From Deltaproteobacteria bacterium (GTDB taxonomy: Bacteria > Desulfobacterota > Desulfarculia > Desulfarculales > Desulfarculaceae): DNA of 59,109 nt. The number at the start of each line of letters is the position of its first letter. Within the stretch, counting starts at the first letter, position 1. This document shows positions 24,630-33,226 of the stretch, in pieces. The stretch covers positions 1 to 59,109 of the forward strand of contig JAHLLK010000029.1 of NCBI GenBank assembly GCA_020444165.1, given 5' to 3'. Made by a program: the position numbers and the translations under genes. The notes beneath the pieces are model-generated. The model was not told the origin of the DNA and made no database searches. It saw only the letters and a list, made by a program, of their open reading frames with translations.

Positions 24630-27377
24630 ATGCTCCGCGAAACTCCGGCCCGCTTCCCGCCCCCTGCCCCGGCCCGGCCCCGGCGTCCCCGCACCGGGCG
24701 TGGCGGCTGGGGTTGGGGCCTGGGGCTCAGCTTGGTTTTGCTCCTGGCCGTGGCGGTCCTGGCCGTAGCGCTCCTGGGGGCCGCGCTCCCGGCCCGGGCC
24801 CAGCATCTGGCCGGAGGCGGCCCCCGGGAAGGCTGGTACCAGGCCCAGGACGGACGCCTGGCTTGCTACCTGGGCCGTTTGCCCGAGGGCTCCTGGCAGC
24901 TCCTTTGCCGCCAGAGCGGGGAGCCGCCGGCCGCGGGCTTCGCCTTCCTGGCCCGGCTCTTGCCCGCCTCCCCCGACCGCCTGGCCGGCGGGGTGACCTC
25001 CCTGCCCGGCTCCTGCTGCCCCTTCCGCGGGCGTCTGGAACTGGGCGGCCTGGGCGGAGCCGGCTTCCGCTTCCTCTCCTTTGCCCCGGAGCAGGGCAGC
25101 CCCCCCTGGCCCCTGGGCCCCGGGGCGGAGTTCCGTTTTGCCGAGGCCGGGGAAGCCGCGGCCGCCGGGCCGGCCGCCCGCTGGGCCGGAGCCTGGTCCT
25201 GGCGCTGGGGCTTCAGCAGCCTGTTGGCCCCCGGCCGCCCGGCCGACCTGGCCGAGGGGCGCCTGGAGCTTAGCCCCGGCCCCGGGGGCCTGGCGGGGAA
25301 AATGGCCGACCTGCCGGGCCGGGCCGAGCTGGCCGCCCAGGGCGAGGCCCTCACCCTGACCTACCATGATCCCCAGGCCGGCTTCACCTTGCGGGCCGAC
25401 CTGCGGCCCTTGGCCGGGGGCCTGGCCCTGTCCGGGCCTTTTGCCTCCACCCTGGGCCCAGGCCACCTGGTCCTGGTGCGCCAGGGTCTGCCGGCCTGGC
25501 CGCCGGGCCTGGCCCCGGCCGACGGCCAAGGCCTGGACGGGGCGTGGGTGGACACCCGCACAGGCAATGATTTCTACGAGATCAAGAGCCTGCCCCAGGG
25601 CTTTTCCTTCACGGCCTTTGGCGGCGAGCGCGGCCGGCCGCGCTACCTTTCCCAGGGCAAGGCCGAGCCCCAGGGCGGCGGGCTCTATCTGGCCCAGGCC
25701 CAGGATCAGCCGGGGCAGTGCTGCGGCAACCAGGGCCGGCTCTCCTTCAAGGTGTTGGGCCCCGACCGCCTGGAGGTGCGCTCCCGCTGGTGGCCCCTGG
25801 CCGCCGCCGACCCCGGGGGAGAGCTGGGGCCGCCCTTTGTGCTGATGCGCAAGGCCGCCGGCGGCGGGACCGCGCCCGGCGAGGCCGGCCAGGCCTGGCC
25901 CCAACGGGAGCCGGCCCGGCGGGGCCTGCCCCCGGCCGGCGAAGGCGCGGTGGCCGTGGAGTTCGCGGGCCTGCCCGGCCCGGAGCAAACAGAAGCCGAT
26001 CTGTTTTCCCAGGGCGGCTACCCCCGGGAGCTGGCCATGTTCCTCACCGCGGCCGGCGAGCCCGGGGTGCGTCTCACCTGGGCCGCGGGACGGGCCGAGG
26101 TGCGGGGCCAGCCTGTGGCCCAACCCCGGGAGTGGCACCGCCTCCTGGCCTCCTACCGGGCCGGCGGCGAGCTGATCCTCTACCTGGACGGCCGCGAGGT
26201 GGGCCGCACTTCCCTGGCCGCGCCCTGGGGCGGCTCCGACGCCCCCTATTTCCTGGGCGGCAGCCGCTGGCCCGGCCGGGACTTTCCCGGCCGCCTGAGG
26301 AAGCTGGAGTTGTGGCCCGAAGCCCTGGACCCGGCCGCGGCCGGCGCGCCCCCGGCGCCGGAGGTGAGCCTGGACCTGAACCCGGGGGCCGGCGCCGCGG
26401 ACGCCGCGGCCGAGGCCCGCCCCGCGGCCACCCCGGAACCGGCCCCGGCCGCCCAGCGCCCCCTGGTGCGCTATTGGCACCCCTCCCGCCTGGTGCACGC
26501 CTACGAGTCCCGGGCGGAGCAGGCCGGTCACCTGGAGAAAGAGGGCTTCCAGCGCCAGGGCCCCCTGGGCCTCTTGGCCGGGGCCCCGGGCCCGGGCCTC
26601 ACGGCGCTGGCCGCCTTTCGCCACCCGGACGGGCATTACAGCCTGGGCGCGGAGGGGGCCACCCCGCCCGGCAGCCGGGACATGGGCCGCTTGGGCTATT
26701 ACCACCAGGGGCCGGCCGAGGGCCTGGTCCCCCTGTTGGGCCTGGCCGGGCGTCTGGACGATCCCCTGGGCCGGGGGGGCCAGGACGACATTTTCTATAC
26801 CTGCCGCGCGGACCAGGCCGCCCGGGCCGGGGCGGACGGCTACGGCGAGCCCGCCAAGCTGGGCTATCTGCCGCCCTTGGCCGAGCCGGATTTCGTGCCG
26901 CCCCTCACCTACACTTGGTCCGGCAGTTGGCAGGGCGAGGGCTGGGGGCATTTTCACCTGATCCGCCAGGGCCGGACGGTGTTCATGTTCTGGACCTATG
27001 CCGGGGAGCACAGCCCGCGCTACTATGGGCGCTATGAGCTGGCCGCGGGCGGCCGCACGGCCTCCGGCCTGGCCTGGGGCCCTCCCGGCCCGACGGCCAC
27101 CTATTTCCGCCAGACCTTGGAAATGGTGCGCGATCACGCCTCGGGCCCCCTGATCCGCCTCACGGCCCAGCGCCTGGCCGCGCCGCTGGACGACGGCAAA
27201 CTGGTAAAATTCCGTCAGGCGGCCCAGACCGTGACCCTCTTGTATAAAAAGGACCAGGGCAACCCCCCCGAAGCCTCGAAAGAGCTGGCCGCCCTGGCCG
27301 CCGGCACCCCGCCGGCCCGGCTCTACCAACAAGCCCTCGAACGGGCCCGGAACCAGGGCCGGCTATTGGAGCGCTGA
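24630..27377 (+). CDS. Large exported protein with LamG-like and DUF5648-like regions
   Basis: 915 residues. An Arg/Pro-rich N-terminus leads into one hydrophobic segment (GLGLSLVLLLAVAVLAVALLG) ending ALPARAQ, a signal peptide or anchor. The middle (about 450-600) contains VAVEFAGLPGPEQTEADLFSQGGYP, REWHRLLASYRAGGELILYLDG and a beta-sandwich end like LamG/concanavalin domains. The C-terminal third has LVRYWHPSRLVHAYESRAEQA and DDIFYTCRADQAARAGADGYG, resembling DUF5648 repeats. It is extremely Gly/Ala/Pro-rich. GGAG lies before the ATG at 24630. Its stop shares one base with the next ATG (TGATG). A surface carbohydrate-binding role is inferred. Confidence 0.7.
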   Translation: MLRETPARFPPPAPARPRRPRTGRGGWGWGLGLSLVLLLAVAVLAVALLGAALPARAQHLAGGGPREGWYQAQDGRLACYLGRLPEGSWQLLCRQSGEPPAAGFAFLARLLPASPDRLAGGVTSLPGSCCPFRGRLELGGLGGAGFRFLSFAPEQGSPPWPLGPGAEFRFAEAGEAAAAGPAARWAGAWSWRWGFSSLLAPGRPADLAEGRLELSPGPGGLAGKMADLPGRAELAAQGEALTLTYHDPQAGFTLRADLRPLAGGLALSGPFASTLGPGHLVLVRQGLPAWPPGLAPADGQGLDGAWVDTRTGNDFYEIKSLPQGFSFTAFGGERGRPRYLSQGKAEPQGGGLYLAQAQDQPGQCCGNQGRLSFKVLGPDRLEVRSRWWPLAAADPGGELGPPFVLMRKAAGGGTAPGEAGQAWPQREPARRGLPPAGEGAVAVEFAGLPGPEQTEADLFSQGGYPRELAMFLTAAGEPGVRLTWAAGRAEVRGQPVAQPREWHRLLASYRAGGELILYLDGREVGRTSLAAPWGGSDAPYFLGGSRWPGRDFPGRLRKLELWPEALDPAAAGAPPAPEVSLDLNPGAGAADAAAEARPAATPEPAPAAQRPLVRYWHPSRLVHAYESRAEQAGHLEKEGFQRQGPLGLLAGAPGPGLTALAAFRHPDGHYSLGAEGATPPGSRDMGRLGYYHQGPAEGLVPLLGLAGRLDDPLGRGGQDDIFYTCRADQAARAGADGYGEPAKLGYLPPLAEPDFVPPLTYTWSGSWQGEGWGHFHLIRQGRTVFMFWTYAGEHSPRYYGRYELAAGGRTASGLAWGPPGPTATYFRQTLEMVRDHASGPLIRLTAQRLAAPLDDGKLVKFRQAAQTVTLLYKKDQGNPPEASKELAALAAGTPPARLYQQALERARNQGRLLER

Positions 27378-28102
27378 TGACCCTCACGGACGTCGGACAG
27401 AGCAAGGCCGCCCTGCGGCAGGAACTGGCCGCCCGCTGGGCCGAACTGTGGCCCGGCGGCCCGGCGGCCCTCCGGCCGCCGCATTTTCCCGCCGCCGGCC
27501 GGGCGGCCGAGCGCCTCAGGCGGCTGGCCGAGTACCGGCGGGCCCGCCAGGTGCTGGTCTTGGCCGATCCCGCCCTGTTGCAGGTGCGGGTGAATCTCCT
27601 GGCCGACCACAAGCTCCTGTTGGCCGGCACCCCGGGGCTGAAAGACGGCCTGGTGCGCTTTGCCGACCAGATGGTGCCCCTGCTGCGGCGTTCCAAGGAC
27701 CTCCGGGGCGGCGCGCTGCGCCAGAACGGCCGGCCGCTCCGCTTGCCCCGGGATCTGCCGGGCCGGGTGGATCTGGTGGTGGGTACGGCGCTGGCCGTGG
27801 ACCGCCAGGGCAACCTCCTGGGCGACGGCCGGGGTCTGTGGGACGCGGTGTGGGCGGTGTTGGGGCTGGCGGGCGCGGTGAGTGAGCGCACGCTCCGGGT
27901 GGCCCTGGTGGATCAGGCTCAGATCCGGGAGGAAACCCTGCCCGTGGAGGCCTGGGACGTGGGCGTGGACCTGGTGGTGACGCCCCAGGAGTCGATCCGC
28001 TGTCCCCAGGCCCGCCGGCCCCGGCCCTCCCTGGAGGGGCTGCCGCCGGCCCTGGCTTCCCTGCCCCTGCTCAAGAGCGCGCGGGACCTGGGTAACGGCT
28101 GA
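27377..28102 (+). CDS. 5-formyltetrahydrofolate cyclo-ligase family protein
   Basis: 241 residues. The C-terminal VDLVVGTALAVDRQGNLLGDGRGLWD matches the family's substrate-binding block, and KAALRQELAARWAEL at the N-terminus is the usual helical opening. True cyclo-ligases convert 5-formyl-THF to methenyl-THF with ATP; several key positions are changed here (a Trp-Asp where a Tyr-Asp is usual), so a divergent homologue is possible. It overlaps the previous gene by one base and the convergent 28071 gene by 32 bases. Confidence 0.7.
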   Translation: MTLTDVGQSKAALRQELAARWAELWPGGPAALRPPHFPAAGRAAERLRRLAEYRRARQVLVLADPALLQVRVNLLADHKLLLAGTPGLKDGLVRFADQMVPLLRRSKDLRGGALRQNGRPLRLPRDLPGRVDLVVGTALAVDRQGNLLGDGRGLWDAVWAVLGLAGAVSERTLRVALVDQAQIREETLPVEAWDVGVDLVVTPQESIRCPQARRPRPSLEGLPPALASLPLLKSARDLGNG

Positions 28103-28580
28103 ACAAGGACTCGGCGGCCAACTCCGCCAGCTCCCACCAGGTGGGCTCCCGCTGGGGAACCGGAGCGGCGGGCACGGGCGGCAGATCCTCCCACTCCGCC
28201 TCGGCCTCGGGACTTTCCGCCCCGGCGGCGGCAAAAGGCGCGGACTCCAGCTCCAACGGCGCCAAGGGGCGCACCGTGGTGGCCGGCGGGGGGCTGGCCG
28301 AGATGCTGAGGCCCATCTCCTCCATGATCTGGAGAAAATGCTCCTGCATCTCCGGCTGGTGCTGGAACCGGCTCAAAAAGTCGAACAGGGTCAGGCGCTC
28401 CCGGCGGCCGGTCAGCTCCAGCTCGGCGTCCAATTGGAACAGCTCCACCCACTGATCCCACCAGCGCACCGCATAGAGACGCGCGCCGCCGCCGGCCTCC
28501 GCCGGGTCCACCGCGGTCCGGCCCCCGCCGGGGGCGGGCAGTTCGATCTCCTGGTAAATGCCTTCCTTGAACCGTTCCAT
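28071..28580 (-). CDS. Protein of unknown function
   Basis: 169 residues. The N-terminal 75 residues (MERFKEGIYQEIELPAPGG, YAVRWWDQWVELFQLDAELELTG) look folded. A Pro/Ala/Glu-rich linker follows, and the end is WWELAELAAESLFSRY. No family recognised. AGGATGG precedes the ATG, and a well-formed promoter lies at 28614-28642. Its 3' end overlaps the cyclo-ligase homologue on the other strand. Confidence 0.65.
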   Translation of the reverse strand: MERFKEGIYQEIELPAPGGGRTAVDPAEAGGGARLYAVRWWDQWVELFQLDAELELTGRRERLTLFDFLSRFQHQPEMQEHFLQIMEEMGLSISASPPPATTVRPLAPLELESAPFAAAGAESPEAEAEWEDLPPVPAAPVPQREPTWWELAELAAESLFSRYPGPARS

Positions 28581-28613
28581 GGGGCCATCCTTTTGCCGAG
28601 TCCGCTGTTCCAG

Positions 28614-28642
28614 AGCATAGACCAGGCGAGGGGCCCTGACAA
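28614..28642 (-). promoter_or_regulatory. Candidate promoter of the 28071 gene
   Basis: On the minus strand, TTGTCA (28637-28642), 17-base spacer, TATGCT (28614-28619). Confidence 0.55.
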
Positions 28643-28671
28643 CTCTTGCCGGCCCACGGCCGCCCCCGGCT

Positions 28672-28699
28672 TTGATAATCCGGGATCATCCCGTAAGAT
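28672..28699 (+). promoter_or_regulatory. Candidate glgA promoter with palindromic spacer
   Basis: TTGATA (28672-28677), 16-base spacer, TAAGAT (28694-28699). The spacer holds the inverted repeat CGGGAT-C-ATCCCG (28681-28693), a possible operator. The remaining 225-base leader before glgA shows no other feature. Confidence 0.5.
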
Positions 28700-28924
28700 T
28701 GAAAGGGTGTGGTCCCATTTCCGAACCCGAGGACCCCGGGCCAGGCCCGGCGCCACGGGCTCGGCCCGGCGAGCCTGGCGGGATAATCGGACATCCGTCC
28801 GGGGGCCGGACCGGTGGCTCCTCGGCCGGGAGGTCCTGGGGCCAAGGCCGCCACAGCCGACGCAACCTGCCGGCCGCGGACTCTCCGCTCCGGTCCGCGC
28901 CGCCCAACTCCGAGGGAGAAAACC

Positions 28925-30397
28925 GTGCCGGACAGCCCCCCCGTTCCCCACGATCTGGAAGTCCTTTTCGTCGCCCCGGAAATCTCCCCCCTGGCCAAGA
29001 CCGGCGGTCTGGCCGACGTGGCCGGCGCCCTGCCCCAGGCCTTGGCGGCGGAAGGGGTCAAGTGCCACCTGGTGATGCCCCTTTACGCCGAGGTGGACCG
29101 CGCCAAGCACGGCCTCACCCCCACGGGCCTCGAGTTCGAGGTGCCCCTGCCCGGCGGGGTGGAGTGGGCCCGGCTGTGGCAAGGGAAACTGGGCCCCTGC
29201 CCCATCTATCTGCTGGAGAACGCGCGCTTTTATGACCGCCCCGGCCTGTACGGCCCGCCGGGGGGCGAGCATCCGGACAACCTCTTGCGCTTCGCCTTCT
29301 TCTGCCGGGGCGCGGTGGAGCTTTGCCGCCGCCTGAACCTGGCCCCGCCGGTGGTGCACCTGCACGACTGGCAGGGGGCCCTGTTGGCGGCCTACCTGAG
29401 GGCCCACCCCTTTGACCTGGGCCCCCTCACCGGCGCCAAGAGCGTGCTCACCATCCACAACCTCTCCTACCAGGGCATCTTCCCCCGGCACGATTTTTAC
29501 CAAACCATGCTGCCGCCCTATTTGGACCAGGTGGAGGGATTGGAGTTCTGGGGCAACCTCTCGCTGTTGAAGGGCGGGCTCCTCTTGGCCGACCGGCTGA
29601 CCACGGTGAGCCCCACCTACGCCCGGGAGATTCAGACCCCGGCCGGGGGGCACGGCCTGGAGGGACTCTTGGCCCGGCGGGCCCGCGATCTGGTGGGTAT
29701 CCTGAACGGCGCGGATTACCGGCACTGGTCCCCGGAGGCCGACCCCCTGATCCCGGCCCGCTATGGGCCGGACGACCTGACCGGCAAGGAGATCTGCCGC
29801 CGCAAGCTGGTGGAGCGCCTGGGCCTGGAGCCCCTGGGGCCGGACACCGCGGTGCTGGGCTTCGTGGGGCGGCTGGCCTATCAGAAGGGCGCGGACCTCC
29901 TGCCCGAGGCCATCTCGCGCCTCCTCCTGGACGACCTCCGGGTGGTGATTCTGGGCACCGGCGATCCCGCGGTGGAGCACACCCTGCGGGAGCTGGCCCG
30001 GGCCCACCCCGGCCGGGTGGGGCTGGAGCTGGGCTTCAGCGAGGAATTGGCCCACTGGATCCAGGCGGGCAGCGATCTGCACCTCATGCCCAGCCGCTTC
30101 GAGCCCTGCGGCCTGTCCCAGCTCTACGCCATGCGCTACGGGACGGTGCCGGTGGTGCGGGCCAGCGGGGGCCTCAGGGACACGGTGATGCCCTTTGACC
30201 CCTTCACCGGCCAGGGCACCGGCTTCGTGTTCCAGGAGGCCCGGCCCGGAGACCTGTTCCACGCGGTGCGGGAGGCCCTGTGGTGCCGCGCCCACCCGGA
30301 GCACTGGTCCCGGCTGGTGGCCAATTGCCTGGCCCAGGACTTCTCCTGGGCGGCCAGCGCCCAAACCTACGCGGCCCTCTACCGCTCCCTGGTGTGA
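28925..30397 (+). CDS. glgA: Glycogen synthase (GT5)
   Basis: 490 residues. The nucleotide-sugar site KTGGLADVAGALP is near residue 20; FVGRLAYQKGADLL and PSRFEPCGLSQLYAMRYGTVPVVRASGGLRDTV form the C-terminal GT-B donor site with the catalytic Glu. It extends alpha-1,4-glucan from ADP-glucose. The GTG at 28925 has GAGGGAGA upstream; a longer frame to 28814 is low-complexity. No other glycogen gene is in the window. Confidence 0.92.
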   Translation: MPDSPPVPHDLEVLFVAPEISPLAKTGGLADVAGALPQALAAEGVKCHLVMPLYAEVDRAKHGLTPTGLEFEVPLPGGVEWARLWQGKLGPCPIYLLENARFYDRPGLYGPPGGEHPDNLLRFAFFCRGAVELCRRLNLAPPVVHLHDWQGALLAAYLRAHPFDLGPLTGAKSVLTIHNLSYQGIFPRHDFYQTMLPPYLDQVEGLEFWGNLSLLKGGLLLADRLTTVSPTYAREIQTPAGGHGLEGLLARRARDLVGILNGADYRHWSPEADPLIPARYGPDDLTGKEICRRKLVERLGLEPLGPDTAVLGFVGRLAYQKGADLLPEAISRLLLDDLRVVILGTGDPAVEHTLRELARAHPGRVGLELGFSEELAHWIQAGSDLHLMPSRFEPCGLSQLYAMRYGTVPVVRASGGLRDTVMPFDPFTGQGTGFVFQEARPGDLFHAVREALWCRAHPEHWSRLVANCLAQDFSWAASAQTYAALYRSLV

Positions 30398-30441
30398 GCC
30401 CGGAGCGGCCGGGCCGGCCCGCCGCCGCCCCCCAAAGCCAA

Positions 30442-30473
30442 GCGCCCGGCCGGGTAAAACCCGGCGCGGGCGC
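30442..30473. other. GC hairpin between converging glgA and CGGC genes
   Basis: A 13-bp-class stem with loop AAA and one bulge (CCGGGT-AAA-ACCCGG core). No T run on either side, so termination by the classic mechanism is doubtful. Confidence 0.35.
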
Positions 30474-30501
30474 CGCGCACGCTGGAGGCGTTCCGCCGGA
30501 T

Positions 30502-30846
30502 TTAGTGGTAGTCGTGGGTGCCCAGCACCACCGGCAGGCCGGTCTTGGCCGTGATGGCCTCGGCCATGGCCTGGGGCGTGATGTAGGGGCAGCCGGGCTG
30601 GGCGCCGGCCAGACAGGAGCTGAGGTGCACCTCGTCGGGCTGGGCCTGGCTCAGCTTCAGGGACATGCCCAGGTTGGGAATCGTGCTGCGTCCGGGGCAT
30701 TCGCATTTCAGGAAGGAAACCACCTGCATGGGTTCCTCGAACTTGCCCTCGCCCAGGGCCGCCGCCTTGAGGCAGCGCCACTCGCCGGGGCAGCCGTAAC
30801 CAGCGTCCATATAGGCTCCGCAACCGATGATCGCCACTTTTTTCAT
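30502..30846 (-). CDS. CGGC domain protein
   Basis: 114 residues. KKVAIIGCGAYMDAGYGCPGEWRCLKAA and the later KCECPGR and SSCLAGAQPGCPY place Cys residues as in CGGC-domain proteins, a putative metal-binding family common in anaerobes. A perfect GGAGG precedes the ATG. It is divergent from hrcA, with its own promoter. Confidence 0.8.
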   Translation of the reverse strand: MKKVAIIGCGAYMDAGYGCPGEWRCLKAAALGEGKFEEPMQVVSFLKCECPGRSTIPNLGMSLKLSQAQPDEVHLSSCLAGAQPGCPYITPQAMAEAITAKTGLPVVLGTHDYH

Positions 30847-30898
30847 GCTAAACCTCCCGCCCAGGGGGCGTGTATTCATATATTGAAGGCAGGTGATT

Positions 30899-30927
30899 AA
30901 TCTAGCCCTCCCGGGCCGCCCCGTCAA
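30899..30927 (-). promoter_or_regulatory. Candidate promoter of the CGGC gene
   Basis: On the minus strand, TTGACG (30922-30927), 17-base spacer, TAGATT (30899-30904). The -10 is the same as in the hrcA promoter candidate. Confidence 0.5.
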
Positions 30928-31077
30928 GCCGGTAGGGCGGCCGGGCGGCCGATCCACCGCCAGGGGCCGGCCGCCCGCCCCGAAAAACCGCCCCGCGGCC
31001 CCCTCCCCCCGGGACCCGGGCGGGGCAATTCGAGCAATCATTAATGATTACGAGATTATATCCCCAATCCCCTTACC

Positions 31078-31106
31078 TTGACAGGCCGGTTGGGGATTGA
31101 TAGATT
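31078..31106 (+). promoter_or_regulatory. Candidate hrcA promoter with overlapping inverted repeat
   Basis: A perfect TTGACA (31078-31083), 17-base spacer, TAGATT (31101-31106). CAATCCCC (31066-31073) and GGGGATTG (31093-31100) form an 8-bp inverted repeat around the -35. No CIRCE consensus is visible. The leader to hrcA is about 340 bases. Confidence 0.55.
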
Positions 31107-31218
31107 CAAGGGCACTCGAGGCCATTGCAAGATGAAACACAAAATACCCGGGTTAAATTTAATTATGATTACCCTGTGAAACGTCATCCTGCCAGGCACT
31201 GGCCGCTACAGGCCAAGG

Positions 31219-31265
31219 ATCCACCCCAAACAAGCCCGCAGCTTGTTTGGGGACCCCGGGGAAGG
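31219..31265. repeat. CCCCAAACAAGC hairpin element, copy 1
   Basis: A perfect 12-bp stem (31224-31235 with 31241-31252) with 5-base loop, followed by ACCCCGGGG. The same element occurs in reverse orientation near 33376-33421. A 14-base palindrome (AGCTTGCGCAAGCT) lies downstream at 31280. The surrounding 30847-31449 gap holds no gene I can support. Confidence 0.75.
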
Positions 31266-31449
31266 CCCGCCAGATTGCCAGCTTGCGCAAGCTCGCCATT
31301 TGTGAGGCTTGGCAAAACCAAGGAGCCCCCAACCAGCTCTGCTGGGGGGGGTGGAATTACATTTTTGCCGAGCCGACATTTCACGGGGCAGGACGCCCCA
31401 TGCAATCATCCCCGCTCGGGAATTCAAAGCCTGCGAGAGGTTAAGCACC

Positions 31450-32493
31450 GTGGTCCAAGAACTTTCCCCGCGCGCGAAAAAGGTGTTGGCCGCTGTGGTG
31501 GGCAACTACATCACCACGGCCGAACCGGTCGGCTCCCGGACCATCTCCAAGTACGGCGACCTGGGTCTGTCGCCGGCTTCCATCCGGAACGTCATGGCCG
31601 ACCTGGAGGACCTGGGCTTTTTGGACCAGCCCCACGTGTCGGCCGGCCGGGTGCCCACCCCCCTGGGGCTCCGCTTTTACGTGGACACCATCCTCAAGGT
31701 GGGCGAGCTGGACCGGGCGGTGCAGTCCCAAATCCGCCTCGCCCTGGCCGAAGACCAGGTGCAGGACATACCGGACCTCCTGCGCACCGCCGGCAAGGCC
31801 CTGAGCCGCATCAGCCGGCTGGCCGCCGTGGTGGCCGCGCCCAACCCCGAGCAGGAGCTTTTCCGCCACATGGAGTTCATCCGCTTGGGCCGGGGGGTGA
31901 TCCTGGTGGTGTTGGTTTCCAAGAGCGGGGTGGTGCAGAACCGGATCATCGAGGTGGAAGAGGATCTGGGCCAGGAAGAATTGGACAAATACACCCGTTA
32001 CTTGAATCAGCTCTTGGCCAACCTTAATTTAAGTGAGGTCAAACGCCGGGTGGCCCTGGAGAAACAGCGGGAGCGCATTCGCTTCGACGATCTGTTGTCC
32101 CGGGCGCTCACCCTGGGGCACCGGGCCCTGGACGGTGAGGTGGCGGGCGAGATGTACATCGAGGGGGCAGCCAACCTCATCAACGCTCCGGAGTTCGCCG
32201 ATGTGGCCCGGCTGCGGGGCGTATTTCAAGCTTTTGAAGAAAAGTCCACCCTGCTCAGACTTTTAGAGCAAACCACCACCGCCGGAGGCCTCAAGATATT
32301 CATAGGCTCCGAAGAAGGCGAAGAAGGCCTGGACGGGCTCACCGCGGTGACCGCCTCCTATGGTCGCAACGACGCGCCGGTGGGGGCCTTGGGGGTGATC
32401 GGACCCACCCGGATGGATTACTCCAAGGTGATCGCCACCGTGGATTTCACGGCCAGGGTCATCAGCCATATCCTGGACAAGCGGGACGCCTGA
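31450..32493 (+). CDS. hrcA: Heat-inducible transcription repressor HrcA
   Basis: 347 residues, the usual length. The N-terminal winged-helix segment LSPRAKKVLAAVVGNYITTAEPVGSRTIS and SPASIRNVMADLEDLGFLDQPHVSAGRVPT are diagnostic; the C-terminal GAF-like half ends VGALGVIGPTRMDYSKVIATVDFTARVIS. HrcA represses chaperone operons at CIRCE sites, but none is seen here. The GTG at 31450 (GAGAGG upstream) gives the standard length; a longer frame from 31309 is repeat-derived. Confidence 0.93.
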   Translation: MVQELSPRAKKVLAAVVGNYITTAEPVGSRTISKYGDLGLSPASIRNVMADLEDLGFLDQPHVSAGRVPTPLGLRFYVDTILKVGELDRAVQSQIRLALAEDQVQDIPDLLRTAGKALSRISRLAAVVAAPNPEQELFRHMEFIRLGRGVILVVLVSKSGVVQNRIIEVEEDLGQEELDKYTRYLNQLLANLNLSEVKRRVALEKQRERIRFDDLLSRALTLGHRALDGEVAGEMYIEGAANLINAPEFADVARLRGVFQAFEEKSTLLRLLEQTTTAGGLKIFIGSEEGEEGLDGLTAVTASYGRNDAPVGALGVIGPTRMDYSKVIATVDFTARVISHILDKRDA

Positions 32494-32526
32494 GCTGGGC
32501 GACAGAATACGGAAGGATTTGGACCA

Positions 32527-33117
32527 TTGAGTCAAGATAGCAAGAAAAAAGACATCGTCCCCGAGGTATTGCCCGCCGAGGCCGAGCCCGCCGCCGCGAA
32601 CGGCGAGATGGCGGAGCTGGACGCCCAGTTGGCCGAGCTCACGGCCGAGCGGGATGAGCTGAAAGAGCGCATGCTCCGGATGGCCGCCGAGCAGGAAAAC
32701 TTCAAGAAGCGCACCGAGCGGGACAAGGCCGAGTTCCTGAAAAGGGCCAACGAATCCCTGGTCAAGGAGATGCTGCCGGTGCTGGACAACCTGGAGCGGG
32801 CCCTGGGCCATGCCACGGAAGAACCAAGCTCCACCCTGGCCGAGGGGGTGGCCCTGGTGCTGAAGGAGATGACCAAGACCCTGGAGCGTCACGGCTTGGA
32901 GCCGGTGGAAGCCCTGGGGCAGCCCTTTGATCCCGAGCGCCACGAAGCCATCATGCAACAGGAAGACCCGGACGTGGAGGAGAATACGGTTTTAATGGAG
33001 ATGCAAAAGGGTTATCTTTTCCAGGGCCGTCTCCTCCGGCCCGCCATGGTGGTGGTGAGCAAGCGGCCGGCCTCGTCCGACGACGAGGGGGTGGAGGTCG
33101 AGATCACCTTCCACTAA
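32527..33117 (+). CDS. grpE: Nucleotide exchange factor GrpE
   Basis: 196 residues. An acidic, Ala-rich N-terminus, a long coiled-coil (residues 30-75), then ENFKKRTERDKAEF, LPVLDNLERAL and the C-terminal beta domain LQPFDPERHEAIM-type block with GYLFQGRLLRPAMVVVSK. It releases ADP from DnaK. The TTG start has GGAAGGA upstream. It follows hrcA by 33 bases. Confidence 0.93.
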   Translation: MSQDSKKKDIVPEVLPAEAEPAAANGEMAELDAQLAELTAERDELKERMLRMAAEQENFKKRTERDKAEFLKRANESLVKEMLPVLDNLERALGHATEEPSSTLAEGVALVLKEMTKTLERHGLEPVEALGQPFDPERHEAIMQQEDPDVEENTVLMEMQKGYLFQGRLLRPAMVVVSKRPASSDDEGVEVEITFH

Positions 33118-33226
33118 CCGGGGGTTGCCCCTGGCCGTCCCTGGCCTTTGGCAACCGAACTTGGCAAAAACCTTGCGCCACCCAGCGGGCCAAGCGGGCT
33201 GGGGCCGGGTTTGGCCAAGGCTCCCA

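Noticed and set aside
24309..27332. A 1007-residue minus-strand frame opposite the 915-residue protein
   Set aside because: It has the Gln/Gly/Pro-rich composition typical of antisense reading of GC-rich genes, with no motif, ribosome site or promoter. The plus-strand gene has a signal peptide, promoter and recognisable domains.
31060..31450. CIRCE operator upstream of hrcA
   Set aside because: Only an isolated GCACTC half-match near 31112; the second half of the inverted repeat is missing.
31125..32027. Plus-strand frame before and across hrcA
   Set aside because: It runs through hairpin repeats and then shadows hrcA in another frame.
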